The notes beneath the pieces were generated by a model, which was not told the origin of the DNA, did not search any database, and saw only the letters and a list, made by a program, of their open reading frames with translations. The translations under genes and the position numbers were made by a program. From NCBI RefSeq assembly GCF_000518985.1, contig NZ_JAEQ01000001.1, positions 434,001 through 498,000 of the forward strand: 64,000 nt of DNA, read 5' to 3'. Origin of the DNA: Chelativorans sp. J32. GTDB lineage: Bacteria > Pseudomonadota > Alphaproteobacteria > Rhizobiales > Rhizobiaceae. Positions 1 to 8,864 of this stretch are shown one piece after another. The first letter of the stretch is position 1. Each line of letters starts with the position of its first letter.

Positions 1-24
1 AGGCTCTCCAGATGTCGCCGAGAA

Positions 25-318
25 CTATATCGAGACGACGCAAGTGCGCGACACTACCGCGTAGGAGATGACCTCCATCTCTTCGGAAATCAGCTGGGCT
101 AGGCTCTCTTTTTGCTCATCCGGCAGGTCAGAGGCGAGGATGAATTCGAGAAGTGCATTGAATGCCTGGGAAAGATTGGCTTCCGTCCTGAACCGGCTCG
201 CGGCTTTGAGAGCTTCCTCATAAGAAAACGAGAAAACATCCGGTACAAGGCTCATATAACGAGGGAATTTCCCGAATTCATCATCGATAGAGTTGGAGCC
301 TTTATTCGGATTGCTCAT
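25..318 (-). CDS. Small hypothetical protein downstream of a LysR gene
   Basis: A 97-residue soluble protein that I do not recognise. It has no signal peptide, membrane segment or known motif; most of it looks helical and acidic (for example LPDEQKESLAQLISEEMEV). The ATG at 318 has an AGGAG-type ribosome binding site about 9 bases upstream. The gene begins 18 bp after the end of the LysR gene on the same strand, so the two are probably co-transcribed. The good start site and spacing make it likely real, but no function can be assigned. Confidence 0.5.
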   Translation of the reverse strand: MSNPNKGSNSIDDEFGKFPRYMSLVPDVFSFSYEEALKAASRFRTEANLSQAFNALLEFILASDLPDEQKESLAQLISEEMEVISYAVVSRTCVVSI

Positions 319-336
319 ACGGCAGCTCTCCTCTGC

Positions 337-1248
337 TCAAACATAAAACCGGTTGTCGAAAACATTCTCGACGTTCCGACCGATGATCTTCCCCCTCATG
401 TGGTTCCCGTGCGAAATGGAAAGCCCAAGCGGGATGAATAGTTTCGAATAGGCAAACGGCCGGCAGCAGAATCTCACTTCATCGTCAAAGATATCGATGA
501 GGCTCTTTGGCACTATGGCTGGAACGCCCGCTTCTTTGCAGACATTCTTCAAGATGGTCGTGCAGCTTACTTCAGTGAATGAGCCTGCAGCGCTTTGGGC
601 AGATCTCAAATTGTCGTATGTGCGCTCGAGCGCTCCCGGAGAAATATCGGAAAAGATCAGCGTGTCGGCCGGCACATCTTCCCACATTATCTCCTTTATG
701 TCCGTTGCGAAGTAAGGATTGGTCTCAGGGACGACAAAGACCATCTCCACATTGCCGATGTTGAAATATTCGCTGTTCTTCGTCCTGATATCGCCGTCGA
801 TGAGCGCCATGCAATCTTCGCGGTTTTCGATTGCCGTGATGATCTCCCGCCAAGCCGCACAGCGGATGCAAAGCTGGGTATCGGATTGGTGGGCAGTCAA
901 CCTATGCAGCCAAAGCGCCGAGACGGAGCCGACATAGGGACTCTGGATGAGGATTTTCTGCACGCGAGGCTGCCGCTTGCTCGAGCAGATGCTTTCCAAA
1001 GCTCGCTCGTATACGGAAAGAGTGCGCACGAAGGTTTCGTAAACCTCCTTGCCGCGGGCAGTCAGCGTCGCGCGGCGTGTCTTGCCGGAGCGCTCGAAAA
1101 GCGGCTCACCCACCGTTTCTTCTATTTCATCGATGATATTGACCGCGGCCGGCTGTGAGATATGCGCGCGCCGTGCGCCGTCGGTGAAGCTACCCTCCTC
1201 TACGGCGCAGGTGAAAACCCACATCTTCCTGATACTGATATTTCGCAT
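337..1248 (-). CDS. LysR-family transcriptional regulator
   Basis: A 303-residue protein of typical LysR length. The N-terminal winged helix-turn-helix lies at about residues 5-65 (MWVFTCAVEEGSFTDGARRA, followed by SQPAAVNIIDEIEE, the classic LysR recognition pattern). The rest is the periplasmic-binding-protein-like effector domain. The ATG at 1248 has no clear ribosome binding site; an internal Met at residue 9 is an alternative start. It is followed 18 bp downstream by a small unknown gene. It lies next to, and on the same strand as, the aminoadipate/pipecolate-type genes across a 232-bp AT-rich gap, so it could regulate them, but nothing in the sequence proves this. Effector unknown. Confidence 0.85.
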   Translation of the reverse strand: MRNISIRKMWVFTCAVEEGSFTDGARRAHISQPAAVNIIDEIEETVGEPLFERSGKTRRATLTARGKEVYETFVRTLSVYERALESICSSKRQPRVQKILIQSPYVGSVSALWLHRLTAHQSDTQLCIRCAAWREIITAIENREDCMALIDGDIRTKNSEYFNIGNVEMVFVVPETNPYFATDIKEIMWEDVPADTLIFSDISPGALERTYDNLRSAQSAAGSFTEVSCTTILKNVCKEAGVPAIVPKSLIDIFDDEVRFCCRPFAYSKLFIPLGLSISHGNHMRGKIIGRNVENVFDNRFYV

Positions 1249-1480
1249 TCAAAAAATCCATTCAAAAACTAAAAAAATAAATAATCAAAAAGCTGCCGAA
1301 ACGGCATCCCGCTTGGTTGCGTGCGGGCCAAAAAATGCCCGCGACGGTTGCTGGTTATGGTGCTATACAGGTTGTGTTTACCAAGCGCAATGATGCTTTG
1401 TTTACTGGGTGAATATGTAGCGGGAGGCGCGAGGGCGGGCAAGTGCTCCGCCCTTTGGCGCGCAAGCTGTCCGGTGGTCG

Positions 1481-3007
1481 CTATTCTATTTCGAACGAGA
1501 CGCCCTGCGCGAGGGGCAGGGCCGTAGAATAGTTCACGGTATTGGTTGCCCGCCGCATATAGGCTTTCCACGCGTCCGAGCCGGATTCGCGGCCGCCGCC
1601 CGTTTCCTTCTCCCCGCCGAATGCGCCGCCGATCTCCGCGCCCGAGGTCCCGATATTCACATTGGCGATGCCGCAGTCCGAACCTTCGGCCGAGAGGAAG
1701 CGTTCGGCTTCACGCATGTCGAGGGTGAAGATCGAGGAGGAGAGGCCGGCGGCCACCGCGTTGTGAAGGGTGATCGCCTCGTCAAGGTCGCTGTATTTCA
1801 TGACGTATAGAATAGGGGCGAAGGTTTCTTCCAGGACTGGCCCGGCTTGCTTCGGCATCTCCACCAATGCGGGACGTACGTAATAGGCCGTCTCCTTCCC
1901 GGCTTGGGGCACACGCCCGCCGCCGGTTATCGAGCCGCCTTCTGCCTTTGCGGCCTCCAGTGCTTTCTGCATATTGTCATAGGCTGCCTTGTCGATCAGC
2001 GGGCCGACAAGGGCAGACGTTTCGAGCGGGTTTCCGACGGAAACGCTCTCATAGGCCTTCTTCAGGCGGGGAACGAAAGTGTCGTAGATGCTTTCGTGCA
2101 CGAAGAGGCGGCGCAGCGTGGTGCAGCGCTGGCCCGCCGTGCCCATCGCACCGAAGGCGATGGCCCGCAGCGCCATATCCAGATCGGCGGAAGGACAGAC
2201 GATGCCGCCGTTGTTGCCGCCGAGTTCCAGGATCGAGCGGGCGAAGCGCCTGGCAAGCCGCGGGCCGACCTCGCGTCCCATGCGGGTCGAGCCGGTGGCC
2301 GAGACGAGCGCCACCTTGGGATGGTCGACAAGCGCCTCGCCAACCGCGCGGTCACCGATCAGCACCTGGGAAAGCCCATCCGGTGCTTCCCCGAAGCGCT
2401 CGATGGCGCGCTTCAGAATTGCCTGGGTTGCAAGCGCGGTAAGCGGCGTCTTCTCGGACGGCTTCCACACGATTGCGTTTCCGCACACGAGCGCCAGCGC
2501 GGCGTTCCACGACCAGACCGCAACGGGAAAATTGAAGGCGGAGATGATGCCAACCACGCCGAGCGGGTGCCAAGTTTCCATCATGCGGTGGCCCGGGCGC
2601 TCGGTCGCTATGGTGAGGCCGTAGAGCTGGCGGGAGAGACCGACCGCGAAATCACAGATATCGATCATCTCCTGCACTTCGCCGAGCCCTTCGGAGGCAA
2701 TCTTGCCGGCCTCGATCGAGACGAGCCGGCCGAGATCGGCTTTGGCGGTGCGCAGTTCCTCGCCCAAAAGGCGCACCAGCTCGCCGCGTTTCGGAGCCGG
2801 CACATTGCGCCACGAGATGAAGGCCTGGTGGGCCGCCTCGATCGCCTTTGCGGCTTCCGCAGCGGAAGTGGATCTCAGCCTCGCGATCTCCTCGCCGCTG
2901 ATGGGGCTGTTGGACGCCATATCACCGGCAGCCCAGGCTTCGCGGGGCACGCCGAGTTTGTCGAGAAGGCGCTCCGTCTCCCTCTTCACATCGACATTGT
3001 TGGTCAT
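1481..3007 (-). CDS. amaB: Antiquitin-type (ALDH7) aldehyde dehydrogenase, probable 2-aminoadipate 6-semialdehyde dehydrogenase
   Basis: NAD-dependent aldehyde dehydrogenase of 508 residues. The general base Glu is in ELGGNN (about E261) and the nucleophilic Cys in GQRCTT (about C295), at normal spacing. The ELGGNNG and GQRCTTLRR signatures are typical of the ALDH7 (antiquitin) subfamily, which oxidises 2-aminoadipate semialdehyde/piperideine-6-carboxylate in lysine catabolism. The start is placed at ATG 3007, preceded by a GGGAG site; a reading frame extending to 3064 adds a non-conserved leader. It lies 60 bp downstream of a pipecolate-oxidase-like flavoenzyme, the same pairing as amaA-amaB in Pseudomonas putida. 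The specific substrate is inferred from subfamily plus context. Confidence 0.8.
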   Translation of the reverse strand: MTNNVDVKRETERLLDKLGVPREAWAAGDMASNSPISGEEIARLRSTSAAEAAKAIEAAHQAFISWRNVPAPKRGELVRLLGEELRTAKADLGRLVSIEAGKIASEGLGEVQEMIDICDFAVGLSRQLYGLTIATERPGHRMMETWHPLGVVGIISAFNFPVAVWSWNAALALVCGNAIVWKPSEKTPLTALATQAILKRAIERFGEAPDGLSQVLIGDRAVGEALVDHPKVALVSATGSTRMGREVGPRLARRFARSILELGGNNGGIVCPSADLDMALRAIAFGAMGTAGQRCTTLRRLFVHESIYDTFVPRLKKAYESVSVGNPLETSALVGPLIDKAAYDNMQKALEAAKAEGGSITGGGRVPQAGKETAYYVRPALVEMPKQAGPVLEETFAPILYVMKYSDLDEAITLHNAVAAGLSSSIFTLDMREAERFLSAEGSDCGIANVNIGTSGAEIGGAFGGEKETGGGRESGSDAWKAYMRRATNTVNYSTALPLAQGVSFEIE

Positions 3008-3067
3008 CGGTCTGCTCCCTGTTCTTGTTCTTTCAAGTGAATGGTCCTGGTCAACCGCAAGCACTGG

Positions 3068-4351
3068 CTAGAACCGAGCTCCAACCAGATGGGCAAGCTG
3101 GGCGCCGGCTTCATAATAGGCCTCGCGCAAAGGCCGAAAGCTTTGCTCCCTCGGATCGGTCAACGGTAGCGGCAAGTCCTTTTCGCCGATTTCGCCGGTG
3201 ATCAGGCGGGCAAGGTATCGCCCGAACACCGTTCCCGGCGCAATACCACGTCCGTTATAGCCGCTGAAGCCTATCACATTCCGTTCCAGCCGATGAAAGC
3301 GCGGGATCGCGTCGGCGGTCATGCCGATTTTGCCGTACCAGGCGCTTTCAAAGGCAACGTCGCTGAGAAACGGAAAGAGCTTGCGCAGCGATCGTTTCGC
3401 CCACGCGCCATGAACAGCGGCGCCTGTTCCACGCAGAGCGCCGACGCTGCCGAAGACGAGCCGGCCTTGCCGGTCGCGGCGAAGCGAACTCAGGATCTCC
3501 CTCGTATCCCATACGCCTTCGCGGCCGGGCAGGACGCGCTCCAAGATCTCTTTCGGAAGCGGGGCGGTGGCAAAATTGAAATAGGGCAGGTGAACCAGCT
3601 CAGCGCGAACCTGCGGCCATGGAGCGGTTGTATATGCATTCGTGGCAACGACGATCCAATCCGCCTCCACGCTTCCCTGTTTCGTATCTACCCGCCATCC
3701 GTTTAGCGAACGTTTCGCCTCTACGACCGGCGAGGCCGTGAAGATCTCAGCGCCTGCCTCGATCGCCGCCCGGGCGAGACCTCGGACATAGGCGAGCGGC
3801 TGGATGGTTCCCGCCCGTTCGTCGAGCAATGCGCCGAGATAGGCGGATGTGCCGATGCGGGCTGCAGTCTCCTCTTTATCCAGGAGCCGCACCGGCGCGC
3901 CGCGCGCCTGCCACTGGCGTGCTCTTTCTTCGATTTCGCGAAGCCCCTTCGCGTCCGCCGCGCAGTGCAGTGTTCCACGATGCTCGGCTTCGCAGTCGAT
4001 GCCATGTTCGCGAATGAGGTCGAAGACCACGCGCGGGCCATCGCCGAGCGCCGCAAGCAGCCTCTCGCCATAATCACTGCCAAGGACAGAGGGAACCTCG
4101 TCAGGCATGATCCATAGGCCCGCGTTGACGAGTCCCACATTGCGTCCGGAGCCCCCGAACCCGATCTCTGCCGCCTCGACCACAATGACCGAAACCCCGG
4201 CTCGGGCGAGATGAAGCGCGGCGGAAAGGCCGGTAAAGCCGGCGCCGACCACGACGACATCGGCTCGCTTCTCACCTCTCAGGGGTCCAGTCGCCGGTGC
4301 GGGCGGAGCGGTTCTTTCCCAAAGCCCATGGGAGAAGGGATCGTTCTGCAT
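3068..4351 (-). CDS. amaA: DAO-family FAD-dependent oxidoreductase, probable L-pipecolate oxidase
   Basis: A 427-residue flavoprotein of the D-amino-acid oxidase/glycine oxidase family. The dinucleotide-binding motif VVGAGFTGLSAALHLA is at about residues 35-50, and the C-terminal FAD loop reads GYNGRGIAPGT, as in the PuuB/pipecolate-oxidase branch. It would oxidise a secondary or primary amine and pass electrons to O2 or quinone. The ATG at 4351 follows an AGGAG site. Its position directly before an ALDH7 gene supports L-pipecolate oxidation to piperideine-6-carboxylate, then aminoadipate. A gamma-glutamylputrescine oxidase-like role is the main alternative. It begins 37 bp after dcp, so the three genes form one likely transcript. 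Confidence 0.75.
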   Translation of the reverse strand: MQNDPFSHGLWERTAPPAPATGPLRGEKRADVVVVGAGFTGLSAALHLARAGVSVIVVEAAEIGFGGSGRNVGLVNAGLWIMPDEVPSVLGSDYGERLLAALGDGPRVVFDLIREHGIDCEAEHRGTLHCAADAKGLREIEERARQWQARGAPVRLLDKEETAARIGTSAYLGALLDERAGTIQPLAYVRGLARAAIEAGAEIFTASPVVEAKRSLNGWRVDTKQGSVEADWIVVATNAYTTAPWPQVRAELVHLPYFNFATAPLPKEILERVLPGREGVWDTREILSSLRRDRQGRLVFGSVGALRGTGAAVHGAWAKRSLRKLFPFLSDVAFESAWYGKIGMTADAIPRFHRLERNVIGFSGYNGRGIAPGTVFGRYLARLITGEIGEKDLPLPLTDPREQSFRPLREAYYEAGAQLAHLVGARF

Positions 4352-4388
4352 GATTTGATTTCTCCTGCCCCTCCTGGCCGGGCTAAGC

Positions 4389-6434
4389 TCAAACCAATCC
4401 CTTCTTCTCCATCATCGCGTCAGGGCTCGGCAGACGGCCACGGAAGGCCTTGTAAAGCTCTTCCGGATCAGCCGAGTCGCCGGCGGAATAGATGTAGCGG
4501 CGCAGCTTTTCGGCGGTCTCCGGGGCGAAGGGGTCGCCGGCCTCCTCGAAAGCGCGGAAGGCATCCGCGTCCAGCACCTCCGACCAGAGATAGGAATAAT
4601 AGCCAGCTGAATAGCCTTCTCCGGAAAACACGTGGAGGAAATGAGGGGTGGCGTGGCGCATCGGGATGGCGGCAGGTTTTTGAAGCTTCTCCAGCACTTC
4701 TGTCTCAAAGGCGAGCGGGTCTTGAGGAGCCTCCGGGCGCGCGTGATAGGCCATGTCGACCAGCGCCGAAGCGGCGAATTCCACTGTGGCGAAGCCAGCG
4801 TTGAAATTGCGCGCAGCGCGCATTTTTTCGAGCAGATCCTCTGGCATCGGTTCGCCTGTTTCGACGTGCCGTGCATGCTTTGAAAGCACCTCTGGCGTGC
4901 TGAACCAGTGCTCGTAGAGCTGCGAGGGCAGCTCGACAAAATCCCGCGCGACGGATGTACCGGCAATGGATGGCCAGGTGACGTCGGAGAGGAGGCCATG
5001 CAGCGCGTGACCGAACTCGTGGAACAGCGTGCGCGCGTCGTCCACCGAGAGCAGCGCTGGCTTGCCTTTGGGCGGCTTGGCGAAGTTCATGATATTGTAG
5101 ATGATCGGCTTTTCGCCAAGGCCGAGTTTATGGCCCGATTGCAACGAGCTCATCCATGCGCCGGAGCGTTTTGAGGGCCGGTTGAAGTAATCGGCAAGGA
5201 ACACGCCGCGCTCGCTGCCATCGGCGTTCTTCACCTTGAAGACTCGCACATCCTCGTGCCAGGCGGCAATACCCCTTTGCTCCTCGAAGGTCAGGCCGAA
5301 GAGGCGGTTTGCCACGTCGAAGGCAGCGGTAACGACATTCTCCAGGGCCAGGTACGGCTCCAGCGCGCCCTCGTCGAAGGCGAAGCGCTCCGCTCTCAGC
5401 TTCTCGGCGTAATAGCGCCAATCCCATGCGGCGATCGGGTGGTTATGACCCTCGGCGACGGCAAGCCGCTGCAACTCCTTCTCGTCAGCAGCGGCCTTTT
5501 CCCGTGCCCTTTCCCAGACGGGTTCGAGCAGCTCCATCACCGCGTCGGGAGTCTTCGCCATGGTGTCGTCGAGCTTATAGGCGGCATAATTCTCGTAGCC
5601 GAGGAGACGTGCCTTCTCGGCGCGCAGCTCAAGCGTCTTCCGCACGATTTCGGCGTTGTTCGCCTCGCCGTCATTGGCGCCGCGGCGGGTGAAGGCGTCG
5701 AGTACCGTCTCGCGCAGGTCGCGCCGGGTGGAGAAAGACAGGAAAGGCTCGGCAATGGAACGCGACAGCGTGACGGCATAGCGCCCCTTCTGCCCCCGCG
5801 ATTCCGCTGCCTCTGCCATGGCGCTCCTGAGCGAGGAGGGCAGTCCCGCCAGATCCCCCTCATCCAGGAAGAGCGCCCACTTGCTTTCGTCGGCAAGCAC
5901 GTTCTGGCCGAAGCGCGCGCCGAGCTCGGCCAGCTTCTCATTGATCTCCGCAAGCCGCGCCTTGCCCTGCGCATCAAGCTTGGCGCCGCCGCGTACGAAG
6001 CGTTTCCAGGTCTTTTCCAGAACGCGCGCTGACTCCTTATCGAGGCCAAGGGTGGCCCGCGCCGCATAGAGCGTGTCGATACGCTTGAAGAGCGCCTCGT
6101 TCATGAAAAGGCGCGAATAATGCCGCGCCATGCGGGGCGAGATCTCGCGCTCCAGCTTCTGGATCGCTTCGTTCGTATGGGCGCCCGCCCGGCACCAGAA
6201 TATGGCGGAAACGCGCGACAACGCTTCGCCGGAAAGTTCGAGGGCTACGAGCGTGTTCTCTACGGTCGGCCCTTCGCTGTTTCCGGCAATCGCCGCGATC
6301 TCTCCTTCGTGTGCCGCAAGAGCGGCGTCGAACACCGGGGCAAAGGCCGGATCTTCGATGCGATCGAATTCCGGCAGGCCGAGCTGGCCGTTCCAGGCGG
6401 TAAGCGGATGCGTCGAAAGATCGATGGAAGCCAT
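4389..6434 (-). CDS. dcp: M3-family zinc metallopeptidase, peptidyl-dipeptidase Dcp
   Basis: At 681 residues it matches the usual length of Dcp/oligopeptidase A. The zinc site is FHEFGHALHG, with H472, E473 and H476, and the downstream zinc-ligand region reads DFVELPSQLYEHW. These enzymes cleave dipeptides from the C-terminus of short peptides in the cytoplasm. No signal peptide is present. The ATG at 6434 has a GAGG site 5 bases upstream. It is the first gene of a minus-strand run dcp-amaA-amaB with short gaps, which suggests that released peptides or amino acids feed the two downstream oxidative enzymes; that link is inference. OpdA is the nearest alternative name. Confidence 0.85.
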   Translation of the reverse strand: MASIDLSTHPLTAWNGQLGLPEFDRIEDPAFAPVFDAALAAHEGEIAAIAGNSEGPTVENTLVALELSGEALSRVSAIFWCRAGAHTNEAIQKLEREISPRMARHYSRLFMNEALFKRIDTLYAARATLGLDKESARVLEKTWKRFVRGGAKLDAQGKARLAEINEKLAELGARFGQNVLADESKWALFLDEGDLAGLPSSLRSAMAEAAESRGQKGRYAVTLSRSIAEPFLSFSTRRDLRETVLDAFTRRGANDGEANNAEIVRKTLELRAEKARLLGYENYAAYKLDDTMAKTPDAVMELLEPVWERAREKAAADEKELQRLAVAEGHNHPIAAWDWRYYAEKLRAERFAFDEGALEPYLALENVVTAAFDVANRLFGLTFEEQRGIAAWHEDVRVFKVKNADGSERGVFLADYFNRPSKRSGAWMSSLQSGHKLGLGEKPIIYNIMNFAKPPKGKPALLSVDDARTLFHEFGHALHGLLSDVTWPSIAGTSVARDFVELPSQLYEHWFSTPEVLSKHARHVETGEPMPEDLLEKMRAARNFNAGFATVEFAASALVDMAYHARPEAPQDPLAFETEVLEKLQKPAAIPMRHATPHFLHVFSGEGYSAGYYSYLWSEVLDADAFRAFEEAGDPFAPETAEKLRRYIYSAGDSADPEELYKAFRGRLPSPDAMMEKKGLV

Positions 6435-6586
6435 GAAAACCTCGCGGGGCGGGAAGGCTGGATTGGGCTGGTCCTTCCCGATGTAAGCTTGGCAGCTTCC
6501 TCGTGCAACAGTCTTCCCCTAGCGTGAAGGCGAGGCACCATCACTCCTCTCCCCAACCTTAGGACAGCTAGCGACCGAGCTCGAAC

Positions 6587-7702
6587 TCACTCCATTCTTC
6601 GCCGGAACAGCCAGGCCGCCGCAGCAAGCGTAAGGAAGGCGATGAGGGCAAGCGGGAGCGTGTTGTTCACCGCTTCATCCAGAGGCAGATCCTTCAGGAA
6701 AACACCGCGAACGATGACGAGGAAGTAGCGCAGCGGGCTCGCATAGGTGATCGGCTGCAGCCAGTCCGGCATGTTCTCGATCGGCGTCGCGAAGCCGGAG
6801 AGGAGCATTGCCGGCACCATGAAGAGGAAAGCGCCGAGGATCGCCTGCTGCTGCGTCATCGAAAGGGCCGAGATGAAGAGGCCGACGCCCACGACCGAGA
6901 GCAGGTAGAAGATGCTGCTGCCATAGAGCATGAGGAGCGAGCCCCGGAGCGGCACGCCGAAGACGAACACAGCCGCCAGGATGTAGATCGTCATGTGAAA
7001 GGTGCCGATGATCATGGGCGGGATCACCTTGCCGATCAGGATCTCGTGCGTCCTGAGCGGCGAGACCATGAGCTGGTCGAAGGTGCCGAGCTCGCGCTCG
7101 CGGGCGATGGAGAGCGCGGTCACCACCAGACCGATGAGAAGGGCGATGGCCGCCACCAGATTGGGCACCATGAACCATTGGAAGATGAGATTCGGATTGA
7201 ACCAGTTGCGCGGGACGACGATGACCGTTTGGCCCGCGCCACGCCGGCCGGCGCTTATGTCGGCGGATAACTGATTGACGATCTGATTGAGATAGCCCGC
7301 CACGATCTGCGCTGCGTTGGAGCGCCGCCCGTCGAGGATGATCTGCAGGTCGGCAGCCCGGCCGGCGGCGATGTCGCGCGAGAAGGTCGGGCCGATATGG
7401 ACGGCGGCGATCGCCTGTTGCGCATCGATGCGCGCGCGTAGCGCCTCGGAGCTTCCAACCCTCTCGATGCTGCGGAAGGTGGGCGCGCCGGCGATGCGGT
7501 TGACGAGCTCCTGGCTCCAGGCCCCCGAATCCTGGTTGAGCAGCACGATGTCCACGTTCTTCACCTCCAGCGTCGCCGCGTAGGAGAAGACGAGGAGCTG
7601 CAGGATCGGCGGGCCGACCAGGATGAGCCGCCCCCTGGGGTCGCGCAGGATCGCGAGCAGTTCCTTGATGATGAGGGCCTTCAGCCGGATCCACCACATC
7701 AT
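6587..7702 (-). CDS. ybhR: ABC-2 type efflux permease (YbhR-like)
   Basis: A 371-residue permease. It has one N-terminal membrane helix (LILVGPPILQLLVFSYAATL), a long extracytoplasmic domain (about residues 50-170), then a block of five helices ending in FRRRME. This is the layout of ABC-2 exporters in the YhhJ/YbhR group. It is the last gene of the cecR-ybhG-ybhF-ybhS-ybhR operon. Its ATG lies within a base or two of the ybhS stop codon, so translation is probably coupled. It should pair with YbhS to form the membrane channel powered by YbhF; the E. coli homologues are linked to drug (for example cefoperazone, chloramphenicol) and cation export. Confidence 0.85.
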   Translation of the reverse strand: MMWWIRLKALIIKELLAILRDPRGRLILVGPPILQLLVFSYAATLEVKNVDIVLLNQDSGAWSQELVNRIAGAPTFRSIERVGSSEALRARIDAQQAIAAVHIGPTFSRDIAAGRAADLQIILDGRRSNAAQIVAGYLNQIVNQLSADISAGRRGAGQTVIVVPRNWFNPNLIFQWFMVPNLVAAIALLIGLVVTALSIARERELGTFDQLMVSPLRTHEILIGKVIPPMIIGTFHMTIYILAAVFVFGVPLRGSLLMLYGSSIFYLLSVVGVGLFISALSMTQQQAILGAFLFMVPAMLLSGFATPIENMPDWLQPITYASPLRYFLVIVRGVFLKDLPLDEAVNNTLPLALIAFLTLAAAAWLFRRRME

Positions 7703-7703
7703 C

Positions 7704-8864
7704 TCATCCGATCCTCTTGCGCGTGCTGCGGGCCGCGAGGATGAAGAGCACCACGCCGATCGTGAGCATGACCGCGATCGAGCGCAGGAACATGGGCCAG
7801 ATGTCGCCTGCCACGAACACGCTCTGCAGGCTGGGGATCAGGTAGCGCGCGGGCACGATGGTCGTGACGATGCGGATGATCCACGGCATGGAATTGATCT
7901 CGAACAGGAAGCCCGAGAGCAGGAAGGCCGGCAGGAAGGCCGAGAGCAGCGCGAGCTGCGAGGCGAGGAACTGGTTCTTGGTGGCGGCCGAGATGAGGAG
8001 GCCTTGGCCGAGCGCCGGCATGAGGAAGCTTGCCGAAAGCGCGTAGAGCGCCAGCACCGAACCGCGGAACGGCACGCCGAAAATGAAGACGGCGATCAGC
8101 ACGCAGAGCGACATGGAGGCAAGGCCGAGGATGAAATAGGGCAGGATCTTGCCCGCCAGCAACTCCGTCGCGGTGACGGGCGTCGCCATCATGGCTTCCA
8201 TGGTGCCGCGCTCCCACTCCCGCGCCACCACGAGCGAGGTAAGAAGCGTGCCGACGAGCGTCATGACGATGGCTATCGAGCCCGGAACGAGGAAGTTGCG
8301 GCTGGCAAGCTCCGGGTTGAACCAGAAGCGCTGCTCGACGGAGATCGGCGGCGGCCGCATGGCGATTTCCGCCGCACGCTGCGCCATCCATGTGCCCACC
8401 ACGCCCTGCGCATAGTTCTGCACGAAATTGGCCGTGTTCGGGTCAGACCCGTCTACGATCACCTGGATTTGCGGCGAGCTGCCAGCGGCGCCCACATCGG
8501 TGAAATTCGTCGGGATGACGACGATGCCGCGCACGCGGCCGAGGATCAGGCCTTCCTCGAATTCCCGCCGGTCGCGGCCGGTGGCCACCTCGAAATAGCG
8601 CGAGGCCTGGAAGCTTGCGGCAAGATCCTGGGCAATCGGCGTGGCGTTCTCGATGACGAGGCCGATGCGCGTGCGGGTGGCGTCGAGCGAGACGCCGTAG
8701 CCGAAGATGACGAGCAGGATGAGCGGCAGCACGAAGGCGATGAGGATGCTGCTCGGATCGCGGATCACCTGCAGGCTCTCCTTGCGCACGAGGGCGGTAA
8801 AGCGGCGCGCCCGACCGGTTGGTGGCGCGGTTTCTTTCGTCCCGACAAGCGCTTCCGTGCTCAT
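7704..8864 (-). CDS. ybhS: ABC-2 type efflux permease (YbhS-like)
   Basis: A 386-residue permease and the partner of the following gene. It has an N-terminal helix (SSILIAFVLPLILLVIFGYG), an extracytoplasmic domain of about 150 residues, then five more helices. The start is ATG 8864, which overlaps the stop codon of the ATPase gene as ATGA. The open frame continues upstream to 9767, but that part is antisense-like, low-complexity Arg-rich sequence lying entirely over the ATPase gene, so it is not coding. The homologous layout to the next permease suggests an old duplication that produced a heterodimeric channel. Confidence 0.85.
   Translation of the reverse strand: MSTEALVGTKETAPPTGRARRFTALVRKESLQVIRDPSSILIAFVLPLILLVIFGYGVSLDATRTRIGLVIENATPIAQDLAASFQASRYFEVATGRDRREFEEGLILGRVRGIVVIPTNFTDVGAAGSSPQIQVIVDGSDPNTANFVQNYAQGVVGTWMAQRAAEIAMRPPPISVEQRFWFNPELASRNFLVPGSIAIVMTLVGTLLTSLVVAREWERGTMEAMMATPVTATELLAGKILPYFILGLASMSLCVLIAVFIFGVPFRGSVLALYALSASFLMPALGQGLLISAATKNQFLASQLALLSAFLPAFLLSGFLFEINSMPWIIRIVTTIVPARYLIPSLQSVFVAGDIWPMFLRSIAVMLTIGVVLFILAARSTRKRIG

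Noticed and set aside
1847-3040. 397-codon open frame antisense to the ALDH7 gene
   Set aside because: GC-rich antisense shadow; the minus strand encodes a clear aldehyde dehydrogenase with both catalytic residues.
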